DNA of 64,000 nt from Lineus longissimus. Its lineage: Eukaryota; Nemertea; Pilidiophora; Heteronemertea; Lineidae. The notes under the pieces are model-generated. The model did no database searches and had not been told where the DNA came from. It was given only the letters and a program-made list of their open reading frames with translations. Below are positions 12,417 to 23,464 of this stretch, in pieces (positions within the stretch are counted from its first letter, which is position 1; every line of letters begins with the position of its first letter). Both the position numbers and the translations under genes were made by a program. The stretch spans positions 930,001 through 994,000 of the forward strand of contig NC_088312.1 of assembly GCF_910592395.1 (NCBI RefSeq), written 5' to 3'.

Positions 12417-14069
12417 TTATTTTTTTGCTTTTTGTCTCTTTGCGAGCCAATCTCTGATGCCAGGATTTTCCTCAACGCGACCGAGGAGGTCTTTTAGTAA
12501 CGGTGGTAGCTCGGCAGGCGGCTGGTGGGGAACCCAGTCACAAAGAAACTGATACACGTGGATGTCAGCCAATGTGATCTGGAAAAACGAAAGGAACGCA
12601 ATTCGAACTGTTCGTGCATTATCAGTTTTGTGGGCTTTGAGTACAGATCCTCTCAGATCAACCAGAAACTAAAAGGCATGGTTATCTTACCCCAGTTCCC
12701 ACGATGAAGCCTGTCCCACCATTGTTAGCCTTGAGCGCCCCTTCTAATTTTCCCAGCAGAGTGGGCAGCTTGGATTGAAAGCCTTTTGCCAAATCAGCCT
12801 GAAAAATGAGTAGACTTGTACTGTAGGCTTTCCGTCATCATCATCAGAGGCACATTTGGTCGTAGTTTCTACTCTCCGAAGGATCACCGCTGTTTCGCAC
12901 GTCTTTGAGCGATTAAGACACTCAACCCCAATGTGCTTCGTCCTTCAAACGAGACATATACAACCTAGGTCCTTCTACCTAGTGCCTATATGCCAGAACA
13001 AGCAAAGGACCGCGTCCAAATGGACATTAGCTTGGGATTTGCTACTCTCATTGACTTATGATGGTATCACTTTGGAGCAGGGATATACATTGCTATTTCA
13101 CTTGCCTTTTTTCCTTCGTCTCTTTCGAGGCGCATCATTATCAAATCCATCGCCAAGTCCCTAGTTTGTTCAATGACTTCATCGATTCTTGCTTCTTCCT
13201 TGGAATCTTTACCATTGAATCCTGAAATCAAACGTGTAACCCGAGATGATATCAGGCTAACAAAGAAACACCCACGCCCCCGGCCCCAGTCTGGTTGTGA
13301 TGTTTCACACTGAAGCAGCCATCCACCATTTGGTGTCCGGTCTTGCTGTGGGAGTCTTACCCAGTCTATACCGGTACATAGCGTATCCTCAAGAGACAAT
13401 CATGGCGAAGTCTCTTGTTATGTTCTAAAACTACAGGCAAACTGAATGGATTGATATGATCAACCCTTTGCGGAGGGCAGTCGTTGTCCTATACGTACGA
13501 AATGTTCGAGCTAGGAATTTAGCAATGGCGAAGCTCTGTGAGAGCATCAGCACTCCATCATCACCAATGACTTCTAAGACGGGAACAGTTCCATGAGGCA
13601 TTCCTGGAGAAAGTAACGCCTTATTATATCGTGTACTAACTTCTGAGTAGAATTTTAGTTAGATCAGCAGTCTCTTAGACTGAGATACAGTATTCGTCTT
13701 ATATTTGCCGATCTGCTTCGAGCTGCACCGCATATACATGAACAGACAATCTGCTGATAAACCCACTCAGCTGATCACAGGGCACCAATAATACAAGCTA
13801 TACCCCGGACGCCGTGGAACAGCCTCAATCCTCCCACTGGGACGGGCTATGCTTAGGATGACTAGCACTGCCTCAGAAGTTTAAATACGCATGCTGGGTA
13901 CGAATTGTGACATGCCACCTCTTATTACTTAACTCTTTTTTGCCTCCTGCCATTCTGCGCCTCTTTGGTAGCGAATGTCTTCATATTCCTGATGAGCGGC
14001 AGCAAGCAGGAGCCGAGGTAACTCGCCCAGGCCTTCGGCATCGAAGTAATGCAGCTTGTATGTGGTCAT
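12417..14069 (-). CDS. Sigma-class glutathione S-transferase, gene B
   Basis: Exons 13934-14069, 13499-13603, 13106-13221, 12691-12798 and 12417-12578 join to 208 residues. The start MTTYKLHYF carries the catalytic Tyr8; glutathione-site LSQSFAIAKFLA follows in exon 2. The C-terminus is a lysine-rich KRQKAKK. Exon 2 is 12 bp longer than in gene A (four extra residues after the VLEV strand). Intron 3 again needs a GC donor (AAG|GCAAGT), as in gene A. This is the most diverged member: its exon 1 (GLGELPRLLLAAAHQEYED) does not share the near-identity seen among A, C, D and E. An upstream in-frame start 20 codons earlier exists, but the family length favours the one used. Confidence 0.93.
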
Positions 14070-14844
14070 AGTTAAAAACTCAAGGATCTTGCCGTTTTCT
14101 GTCCAGGCTACAAGATCGTCAGGACCCAACTGGTCTTTAGACAGCTTGAAATTGGTGGAGCCAGTGCAGCCATTTGGAATTGATGTTCGGCTTTGTTATG
14201 AAACATGCTTCATAACCATTAGCTTATGAAACCAGTTCACAGTGACTTGCACATTTCTGTTCAAAAGCAATTTTACAAGCGAATAAAAAGTGTTGTAATT
14301 TGGTTTATGAAATAGCAATCAAAGATCATTGTCAAGATAAATGGGTAATGAGCGTCACCTTTTTCATATCGCAAACATTTTCAATCGTACGTTATACCAT
14401 ATACTATAGTACTGAGCTTTCCTAAAGTTTCATGCAGACATCCGTGCAGGGGACTCGACACAGGAGTCCAAAACAGTCAGTAAGAGATGAATGGGAGGAC
14501 GTTTTTATCATTAGCATATTCATCACTTCATTTAATTGTTGGTCAACTGGTCCTTTACAATAAACTCTTTGAGTCACGACTTAAGTTCATTGCACTACAA
14601 ATGCTACTACAATATATACTACATGACACCCAAACACTGGGTATATTTGCAATTCGTGCTCTTTATAAAGTTGCACGAAGTCGCCGATATGTGTCTCTAC
14701 TATCTCGCAGTATATCGTCACAGTTCCCACTTGTACCAGTACCACACAGTCAATCAAGATCCTGCCATTCCAATCGGGGATATTATTCGGCTTGATTCCA
14801 CCGACTGGGTCCCAAGCCACTGCAGGCCGGTAACTGTCCTCTCT
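14070..14844. other. Intergenic, GST-B to GST-C
   Basis: No gene seen. The ORFs across 14487-15033 on + are antisense to the GST-C last exon and are not real. The GST-B promoter region should lie just above 14069; I cannot pick out a core element. Confidence 0.45.
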
Positions 14845-16638
14845 TTAATGGTCGGTCTTCGGTCTTATTTCAAGCCACTTCTTGATGCAGTGGATCTCTT
14901 CAATGCGAGCATTGAGGGCCTGTACCTTTGGACAGCATACCAGGCACTCAGCAGGCATCCAACTCGATGTTACTGCGTAAACCTGAAGGTCGGCAAGACT
15001 GAGCTGAAAAAGGAGCAACGAAGTTTATCTTAACCGCATGGGATGAATGGAATTTGACCATTGTATCGATTATGAATCCGAACAAGAATAGCAATCTTCT
15101 GTTCCCTGGACATTCTATCCTAGGACATTTCGAACTTCTACACCGGCCTCAACAGTATGTTTATTTCCGATGAGGTTTTGCTACCAACCTTGTCGCCCAC
15201 AAAGAATCCATCTCCACTATTGTTCTTGAGGAGCTTCTTTTCCAACTTCGCCAAATGCACTGGAAGCTTTACTTTTAGTTCTTCCTGAATTTTTTCCTGA
15301 AAACAGCGACAACAAGCATTTTATTTTCATATTCCAATTTCAATTTTGTGCGATTTGTGCAAGAAAAGTTCAGGGAAACATTGCGAGAGATACAACTTCT
15401 TAAGGCTAAAAGCTATTAGAATACGTAAACACTTTTCGTCAAAATAAGCCTAATCATTGCCATGAACCAATGACACTACCTTTGATTGAGTTTACCTTTT
15501 TGTTTTGGTCCTTCTCGTAATGCATAACTAGAAGGTCTTTGATCAGGTCTCGTGTAAATTCCACGATTTCATCTATTCGTGCTCCTTCCAGCGCAGTCTT
15601 CCCATTCAAATCTAAAATCAAGATGAAAGTAATTTAAAGGTTATGAAGATTACTCTTACCGGAAGTTGATATTTCGCGTGTCTCTTCGCCCTCGTCTGTA
15701 TGACGTCACGTACTATCACTATAGCAACGCTATGGTTGTGTTGTGAGAGTGTTTTCACGGTCAGCGATGTTGGAGGGCAGAACAATGATTTGTCGTGCCT
15801 GACTTAACACTGAATCAAATGCTGTCATGGTCATTTGGACTTGCTTTCTTTTATCTGTCCCTCCAACATGACAGGTAATGAGGTCACGTGAAACCACACC
15901 ATTGTGATGAGCTGGCATGTCAGGACAGCAGTGTTTCTCGCCATATATATAATTCCCGTTCCTAAACTTAAAAAAAACGAAATCTTAAACATTTGGAAGG
16001 CAATTGAGTCTGACCATTTACCGAGGCCATTCTTTAAGAAGAGCCAACTTACTGAATATCACCGCGAGATATTTAGCAATGGTAAAAGACTCCGTCAGCA
16101 TTACTGGCCTTTCTGATAGGCCGTCGTCGATTTCTAGAACAGGTACCGTCCCATAGGGCATATCTGCAAGAAAGGTTTAAGAAATGTGTCATTATTGACA
16201 AAAGAACGTACATGTACTTCGTGTTTTGAAAAAATGTTTCTTCTCGTCAGTTTGTTTATGGAACACGTGACCACTCGACCCTGTTCGGAAATATGTGTCA
16301 TGTGAGAAGAAGGACAATATTGATAGTGGTCTAAATGGTGATCGAAACAATCATTGATCGATCGCGTAACGCACGACAAGTGGTCGGCCTTAAATATCAT
16401 GGTCGACGCGGGCAGTGCGCAGTTCAGACCGTGGTGGCATGCTATGACGCGACACGAAATAGTTTGATGGCATTAGTTTTAAAGAAAGAAACCACTCACT
16501 CTTTTTTGCTTCAGGCCAAGTCGTCTCTCTCTCGTAGCGAATGTCCTCATACTCTACCCCAGCCGCGGCGAAGATCAGCCGCGAAATCTCGGCAAAACCC
16601 TTGACATTGAAGTAGTGAAGTTTGTAGGTGTGAGGCAT
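14845..16638 (-). CDS. Sigma-class glutathione S-transferase, gene C
   Basis: Exons 16500-16638, 16053-16163, 15496-15611, 15189-15296 and 14845-15003 join to 210 residues, all with GT-AG introns. It starts MPHTYKLHYF, with the catalytic Tyr at residue 9 because of one extra residue. Two features stand out. The glutathione-site Gln-Ser of the other paralogues is Glu-Ser here (LTESFTIAKYLA), a pairing seen in other GST classes. Exon 2 carries a six-codon insertion (DDGLSERPV) before that site. The C-terminal domain keeps LSLADLQVYA and ends KTDH. Exon 1 is nearly the same DNA as in gene A. Confidence 0.93.
15099..15147 (+). repeat. Short dispersed repeat R2, copy 1
   Basis: About 48 bp around CATTCTATCCTAGGACATTT, in GST-C intron 4, recur at 51843-51890 inside an intron of the acyltransferase gene. 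It is probably a fragment of a small transposon. Confidence 0.6.
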
Positions 16639-17590
16639 CGTAAACAAAATAGAAGACTTCCCTTGTAAACTCCAGCCTGCATGCAAAATGATATCGATCG
16701 AATGGGGTCACGTTTTTCTACTGACTGAGCATTGAGCATTGATAGTGCAATAACCTATTCGGGCCCCCATGGCCAGTATTGTTCGTCCATTATATTCAAC
16801 GATACTCGCGTATTTAATTATCTCATGTGAGGAGTCCTTGAGGTGACATACGAGGCCGATATCTGTTTTGCAGCGAGAGGATATCTGGCCTGTCTCCACA
16901 TGTGTGGCAACAGGCCCTTGTCCGTAACGACGCGCCGTAGAATAACAAATGGCGTGGACAGTACCACGCGGGAAGAGCACTGTGGAGACAAGCCTTTGAC
17001 GTTCTGCTGATTATCATGCCTAGCCTGGACTCCGGGACAGTACATTGCTTCATTCTAATGGATCTCCATAAGGTGAGGGACGAGGCCGATCCACTGCGTC
17101 CAGATTGTAGCACTGCCACGAATCAAGGAGGAGAATGATAGTGCGTCGCTATGACGTTCTTCGTGGACTCGCACAATGCAACATTAAATAAAGATAAACA
17201 AAATGGTCACATTTATTAATTATTTTATTTGACAAAATTGACAAATCAAAACTGCCTTCATATTTTACGGCTATGTTTTGAGGCAAGTGTGGCTTCAAAA
17301 CGACAAAGTACTCAATTTGGCTTGAACGTCCTCTGATGAGATCATAAGCTTTGATGATGGAGGTTCATGGAGCGTATGTGACTGCCGCTTTACGGGGTGA
17401 CGACAAGACAACACATAAGGACGGGATAAGCGACCAAGTGCACATAAGTAACTACATTGTACATGTAAACGGGAAATCACCTTTTTCTGCAACCTAAAAT
17501 GCTTGTGCGTGGTGGTTGATGTGTCCATGTGAAGGAAGGCTAACGTTTATTTGATGCATTTATAAGTGCACTATAGGAACATTGACCGCA
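16639..17590. other. Intergenic, GST-C to GST-D
   Basis: No coding exon is recognised; the minus-strand ORFs at 16708-17119 resemble nothing. Unit 1 of the tandem duplication begins near 17481, about 110 bp past the GST-D stop codon. Confidence 0.5.
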
Positions 17591-19236
17591 CTAGTTAGTG
17601 GTAACTGGTCTCTTCTCGAGCCATTCCTTGATGCGTGGGATCTCCTTAATGCGACCGAAGAACGCGAGACATTTCGGGAATGTGGCGAGTACCTTCTCCT
17701 GCTCAGATACCCAGCCCAGCACATGAAACAGTTGAATATCAGCGATCGAGAGCTGAAACATAAAGAATGTGTCTTTCGTCAATGAAAGGATAAGCGCCCC
17801 CTGAATCTTTATACTTAGTCAACTCCTACGCCTCCCCTCTCCACCGCACCGCAGGAAACCTACTTGGCTATACAATAAATCAAGATTAACTGCTTGTGAA
17901 ATTGCATACTATTTACCAAGAAACCTCATGTTGGAACAACAAGTAGAACAGTATTTCAACATTAGAGCCGGCAAATCAAAAATTACGCCCGTGACGTAGC
18001 ATCTGTATATGGAACAGGGGTGATACTGATATTTTGATATGTCAAACTTCGTTTCTAGGCAACTTACTTTGTCTCCCACGCAGAAGCCATCTCCGCCCTT
18101 GTTCTTACACAGCACCTTCTCGAAATTCCCCAAGTGCTTCGGAATTTTTATATCCTGCATCTCTTTCAGGAGTTCTTTCTGAAATGCATAAAGTGTTGAA
18201 GGTATATATGTATATATAAAACACGGAACATCTCATGATAGTACATCATGGAGTGTTGACGGAATGCAGTCTAGAGCAACGTGTTCAAAAGGCACACGTA
18301 AGAGCCCCCCCCCCCCCCCCCCCCTCTTCATTCCGACTCTCATGGGTTTGCGTCACCACTCTCCGGCTTCACCAATAGAGTGAACTACAACTGTCCAGTG
18401 GAAAGTGACAGGATGACGACAGCTTGGTGCAGCCTTGAACAATGACATTGTTCACAGCCCCCCCCTCCTCACCCCGTCAGTAATAAGTACCTTTTTGTCC
18501 TCATCCTTCTCGAAATGTACACCAATAAAGTCTTTCATCATGTCTCGTGTATGTTCTATCATTTCATCAATCTTTGCCTCTTCCATTGAGTTGCTGCCAT
18601 TGAACCCTGAAGTTAAAGTTCATACACTTCATCAAAACCAAAATACATGTATATGCTGATACAGATGTGCGGTGAACTCTTATAGTTAAGGACACAATTA
18701 GATTCGGGGGGGGGGGGGGGGTTAAAGAATTAAAGGAGTTTCACAGTCAAATTTATAGATATTTCGGGAACAAAGGTCGAAGGTTCGTTCGTACCACGAC
18801 CCCCTTGTCGACGCATGTGCCTCACCACACCACCCGCACTTACCAAACGTTCTTGCAAGATATTTAGCAATGGCAAAGCTCTGGCCAATCATCTCGCCGT
18901 CGACCTCCAGGACGGGGACCACTCCATAGGGCATCTCTGCAAACATTCAAAATATGCATGTGAGTTTCATGATCGTGGTTCAACAACCGGGCAGGTCGGC
19001 AATTTTCCGGAAACTGCGAAGATGGTAATGGTGCCGGGTCGATACCACAAGCCCAGCTACACGGGCGAAAATGCATGCACATCTATCTAGCGTAAATACT
19101 CACTTTTTTTTGCTTCACGCCATGTCTCCCCATCGTAGCGAATGTCTTCATACTCTACCCCAGCCGCGGCAAAAAGGAGACGGGAAATCTCTGCGAATCC
19201 CCTAGCATTGAAGTAGTGAAGTTTGTAGGACGGCAT
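17591..19236 (-). CDS. Sigma-class glutathione S-transferase, gene D
   Basis: Exons 19104-19236, 18844-18936, 18491-18606, 18068-18178 and 17591-17752 give 204 residues with GT-AG introns. The catalytic Tyr8 lies in MPSYKLHYF and the glutathione-site Gln-Ser in [11 protein letters not shown]. The C-terminal domain has [14 protein letters not shown] and ends KRPVTTN. It is the tandem twin of gene E: exon sizes are identical and the introns nearly so, but the coding differences are overwhelmingly replacements (see findings). Intron 2 carries poly-C and poly-G runs (around 18307-18326 and 18707-18721) that vary in length between the twins. Confidence 0.95.
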
Positions 19237-19819
19237 AATGGAGTATCGTCTAGCTCGGCCGAGTGTTAAAGCTGTACAGCGAGGTGATGTATGTAATACG
19301 CCCGGGAACACGGGAAATGTGTCACGTCGATAATGGATTTTGTCGAGTCACCCCGACATTGCATAGGCACGTCCGATCAACTGTATTGTACAGTCAATAA
19401 ATTATTCCAGGAGACCGGCTGAGCGAAAAGATATCACAAGCTATAGCATGTTTAATCACGCTTTGGTCACAATTGGGGCAGTCATTTCGTTTTGTAGGCT
19501 TTCCCGTCCAATATTTTATCATAAAATATTGTTTATGATGTAACAAGAATCGGGGAAAATATGAGGCGAGGCGGGATGTCTTTGACAACTCGGACTAGTT
19601 CTTGACGGTAGGAGTGAAGTGGACTTGGCGCCTTTGGCAGACTTACATTCAATATATATTTTACACCAAAATATTGCCAATGAGATAGGCATTTTTTACA
19701 GAAGGTGTGTTACGTGGTTGGGAGTTGAGATAGACAGATGTCAAACTTTGTCCATAAACTGAGTTAGGCAATTTGTTTAGGAGCATGACTGGAGTAGGCC
19801 TATCGATCAATGGATACAA
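19237..19819. other. Spacer between GST-D and gene F1
   Basis: It contains the GST-D upstream region and the F1 3' UTR. The unit-2 counterpart lacks about 40 bp found here just above the GST start and gains an 86-bp insertion. No further gene. Confidence 0.5.
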
Positions 19820-20689
19820 CTAATTATGGTGAGCCACTCGAAATTTCTTTTCACCCGAGACATTCTTAGGAGGTTCAACGTTTCCTCTGCCAATCATATA
19901 CGTTTGAAACGTTTCTTCGGGGGGCTTTTTCGCCTCTGGTTCAGAGTCAGTCTGACTTTCTTCACTATCGTACACGTCCTCCAACGTCCTGTTGACGAGG
20001 TAAGTGGACTCGTTCTCCATTCGTTGGTAGACCCTGTCCACCGAGTGGCGGATCAAGTGGGCGGTCAGTGGCATGTCCTGAGTCGCATCTAACGCCTCGT
20101 CCAATGACTGGTTTCTGTGTCTCCTAGGCAAAGGCGCAACCAGTGCAGTCGCTGCCGGGGTGAAACTGTGCCGCAGCCTTTCTGACTTTGTTTTAGCGGC
20201 ATCACGACGCAGAGATGTTGGTGATAGCGATGGCACGTTAGGCCGGTTGGAACCAGGCCTCGAATGCGACCCTCTCCGGTACGGCTGGGGCGAACCATCA
20301 GGTGTGATTATACTATGGCCCTGCTTGGCCTTGGACGTGTTGAGGCGCTCTAATGAGTCCAGACTTCCCCTCCTTTTCTGAATCACTTCAAGTCGTTTCT
20401 CAATCAGCCGCGATGCTCCTTTAAAGAACTGAGGAGCAATGTGTTCCTTGTATTGGCGTTGTAAAACAGGACTGGCGGTTGGTGTGGGGCAGGTTGATGG
20501 TGGGTTTGATTTTGGTCTCTTCACGTCAGGGTCTATGACCAGATTATCAAGATAGTGCCTGAGGCACCTCGATGAGGGTGGTGCTGGCCCAATATCAGGC
20601 ATGTGAACCTGTGCCCGCCCCCATGCGGCAACTGTAACACTAGCTGACCGACTTTGGCTCATGGGTGATGGCGACAATGCCATGACATC
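19820..20689 (-). pseudogene. Gene F1, main coding exon, cut at its 5' side by a BEL/Pao element
   Basis: An uncharacterised protein: Ser/Pro/Arg-rich, with an acidic patch (YDSEESQTDSEPEAKK) near the C-terminus and a likely helix FFKGASRLIEKRLEVIQKRR. I recognise no domain. The copy F2 at 46421-47464 is uninterrupted and about 99% alike. Here the frame is broken just upstream of codon ATG at 20683 by the BEL LTR that starts at 20690; the missing 5' piece lies 21.8 kb away at 42488-42574. Translation could still start at ATG 20683 (287 residues) if something, such as the LTR, drives transcription. Hence disrupted but not certainly dead. Confidence 0.75.
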
Positions 20690-21411
20690 TGGTGGAGACA
20701 GGGATGGAAAACTCAACAATTCGGGAGTCGATTTCTAATCTTCTTTTAACACCATAACATGAGGTTTTCTGAAATAGTACAAACATGTGTCACAATCAGA
20801 AACAGTACATCACAACCATACTTGTAGTATACAAATGTCCTCAAATTTGTCTTTCCTACAACATGGTCTTACACGGAGAACTAAAACCTACATATTACTG
20901 TCACACAGATCATTGAAAGCAGTCCTAAATATTCTCACAACTTAGTACATGACATAATGATATTGGTACTGTAAAATCGCTGGGAGACGTTGCTCCTATA
21001 CACAGAGTGCATGCTCAATGCATAGATGTACGCATCGCACGAGGCGCGCACTCATCGAAACTTCTGGCGAAGCATTCAAGACAACGGACAATCAAACCTT
21101 GATTTTGATGTACACCTTTAACTATTCTGAATGACAGTGGGCTAGGGGTTTCTATACATATTTTGCTTTTACCTGAATCTTGAAACCTCCCGATTCAAAC
21201 CATAAAGAGTTACAAAAAACCCACAAAAAAGAGGGACGAAGTCCGCGAAGACCTTCCCTGACAAATCGAAAATGGCTGAAGCGCATGTTACGTCATCGCA
21301 ACTCACGACGCGGGGTTGTCTCAGCGCGCGCGCAAGTTAAAGTTAGCGAAAGAACATGTCAAAGGTGACGATAGGCAAATAACTGGGAAAATAGGCGCAA
21401 TATTCAAAACA
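20690..21411 (-). repeat. BEL/Pao 3' LTR
   Basis: On the minus strand it runs TGTTTTGAAT…CTCCACCA, with the canonical TG…CA ends. It matches 40091-42487 once the inserted block there is removed; only about three substitutions are seen. Its end abuts gene F1, so transcription from this LTR would read straight into the F1 exon. Confidence 0.85.
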
Positions 21412-21567
21412 TCCTCCGGGCGCCAAAGGACGCGCTTATGATTATAACGCGGACGCATTAATTTTTTATGATATAGCAATAGAAATGTCTATAATAGACT
21501 AAACTTGGAATGACGGAATATGATGATGGAATATGGGGCGAGACCAATAGGCACAAAAACACAATAT
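21412..21567 (-). other. BEL/Pao 3' non-coding segment
   Basis: About 155 bp between the integrase stop and the 3' LTR. It should contain the polypurine tract; no long clean purine run is obvious right at the LTR edge (GGAG only). Confidence 0.4.
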
Positions 21568-22815
21568 CTATTGGTCCTTATGAACCACCTCCTCACTTCC
21601 AACGAAATCACTGTCCTCACCATCACACTCTAGGATAGGAACACATCTCTGAATTGAACGATTCCTGAAACCGGTCTTGACTTTGACGCGAACATTGCGG
21701 ATGACACCGTCGTCTCCAGGGAATACTTCTTCGATTCGACCTAGCTCCCATTGACCGCGCACTGCACTTGGATCAACCAAAAGGACAATGTCACCAACCT
21801 GAACCTCTCTGTCCTTCCGAAGCCACTTAGACCTTCTTTGCAATGTGGGCAAATATTCCCGAACAAACCGTGTCCAAAACTGATTTACCAAACTCTGGGT
21901 AAATTCAAATCTCTTGTGGAGATTTTTGGTTGGGTTGAATGGACCTTGTGGCGTTTCAGCCGATGCTCTTCCAAGAAGAAAGTGGTTGGGCGTTAAGGGC
22001 TGTAAATCATTGGGATCATTTGAACTATAACCCAATGGCCTGGAGTTGACCAGATTCTGGACCTCCGCGAATACTGTGGACATTTCATTCCACGTGAGGG
22101 TTTGTTGTCCAACAACTAACTTGAGACCTTTCTTGACCAATTTTACAAGTGATTCATAAAATCCTCCCTGGTTTGGACTTAGAGGGGTTATAAAACGCCA
22201 CTTGACTTGGTGGAGGACGGCAAACCTTTGAATTTGCTCTCGCCCTTCCTGTACAAGTTTTCTTAGCTCCTTCTCCGTGCTGATAAAGGAGCTACCATTG
22301 TCTGAGATGATAGTTGACGGCCATCCATGATGCGAGACAAATCTCCTGAAGGCATGGAGAAATGCCTGAGTGGACAAATTTTCCACAATCTCAAGATGTG
22401 CTGCCCTTACAGTACCACAGGTGAAGATGGCTCCCCAAGCCTTCGTGCTCTTATTTCTACCACATTTGAGGAAGAATGGACCAAACAGATCAAGGCCTGT
22501 AGTACTGTAGACTGGAGCAAACAATGCAAGACGCTCACTGGGTAGGTCAGCCATCCAAGGGACCAGTGGAGACTTGCGCAATTTCCTACACACCACACAA
22601 TCTCTAACAATCTGACGTGCCAAATTCCGACCTCTCAGAAACCAGTACTTTCTCCGGCCATGGCAGAGAGTACTTTCAGACCCGCAATGTCCATTTTTCC
22701 AGTGGACATTCCTCATCAACAATCTGGAAATGTGGCAAGATGCTGGGAGGAGAAAAGGATGATTTTCATCATAGGACAGCGGAGACTTGCGAAGACGACC
22801 TCCTACCCTGAGCAA
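21568..22815 (-). CDS. BEL/Pao pol, integrase part
   Basis: The 415-residue frame starts in the pol linker LRVGGRLRKSPL. It then shows the H-H-C-C zinc-binding region ending CVVCRK, a DDE integrase core (TTGLDLFGPF, ISDNGSSFIS, PNQGGFYESL give Asp, Asp, Glu) and the C-terminal BEL domain (GDIVLLVDPSAVRGQWELGR). Integrase joins element cDNA to host DNA. It lies in a different frame from the upstream RNase H part; the break is near a run of six A on + at 22830-22835. Confidence 0.9.
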   Translation of the reverse strand: MLRVGGRLRKSPLSYDENHPFLLPASCHISRLLMRNVHWKNGHCGSESTLCHGRRKYWFLRGRNLARQIVRDCVVCRKLRKSPLVPWMADLPSERLALFAPVYSTTGLDLFGPFFLKCGRNKSTKAWGAIFTCGTVRAAHLEIVENLSTQAFLHAFRRFVSHHGWPSTIISDNGSSFISTEKELRKLVQEGREQIQRFAVLHQVKWRFITPLSPNQGGFYESLVKLVKKGLKLVVGQQTLTWNEMSTVFAEVQNLVNSRPLGYSSNDPNDLQPLTPNHFLLGRASAETPQGPFNPTKNLHKRFEFTQSLVNQFWTRFVREYLPTLQRRSKWLRKDREVQVGDIVLLVDPSAVRGQWELGRIEEVFPGDDGVIRNVRVKVKTGFRNRSIQRCVPILECDGEDSDFVGSEEVVHKDQ

Positions 22816-23464
22816 ACCCTGATTGTCCTAAAAAAGGGAGCCAGATCCTTGCAACGAGTTTCCCAATCAATGAGCCCTCTCTGCGCAGTAGAAACCCAGT
22901 ACCTTTCAGCTCTTTCTCGTTCTCCTGGTTCAAGCTCTCCGGTCTTTATATCCTCCTTTCTTGCCCTGGCCCTCAGATTACCAAAGAAGCGGAGGCACAA
23001 TGCTGTCACATTGATAAGTCTAGGCCAACTTGAATAGTCTTCACACTTGATTGGTGGAACAATCTTCACAGCTGATGCAGACATATTGGGGGGTTGTCTT
23101 TCCGGTCTCTTCTCACAATCCCTTTCAGCAATCTTCGACGGCTGAGCTGGCCAATGTGTCTCTCCTTTCCTCAGAAACTCTGGCCCCTCAATCCAGCGAC
23201 CGGCCATCTCTTCTGGTGTCAATCCCCTGGTGAGATCATCCGCAGGATTCTGGGCTGTTGGGACAAACTTCCAAACTGAGGGATCCCAGGTTGCCTGAAT
23301 TTCAGCAACTCTTACCCCAACAAATTGCTTCAAGGAGAGAGAGTCAGACTTGACCCAGTGGAGGACAATCTCAGAATCAGACCACAAGTGGACCTCAGGC
23401 TTGGTACGCAGCTCAGAATGAATAGTCTTAGCCAGACGTGAGGCAATGAGAGCTGCCATCAGCT
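22803..23464 (-). CDS. BEL/Pao pol, RNase H part downstream of the nested insertion
   Basis: This frame continues pol after the gypsy-like insertion. It begins MAALIASRLAKTI and contains HLWSDSEIVLHWV, the typical BEL RNase H/DUF segment, and NPADDLTRG. It ends early in RVCSG at 22803, out of frame with integrase. The upstream half of the same domain is at 36378 and above, separated by the 12.9-kb element plus AGCT target duplications. Confidence 0.88.

Noticed and set aside
14487-15033. 165-residue plus-strand ORF
   Set aside because: Antisense to GST-C exon 5, which reads as a proper sigma-GST C-terminus on the minus strand.
20690-20719. LTR-derived start codon giving a 299-residue F1 protein
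   Set aside because: The apparent start is TTG, not ATG. The first real ATG is at 20683, within gene F itself.
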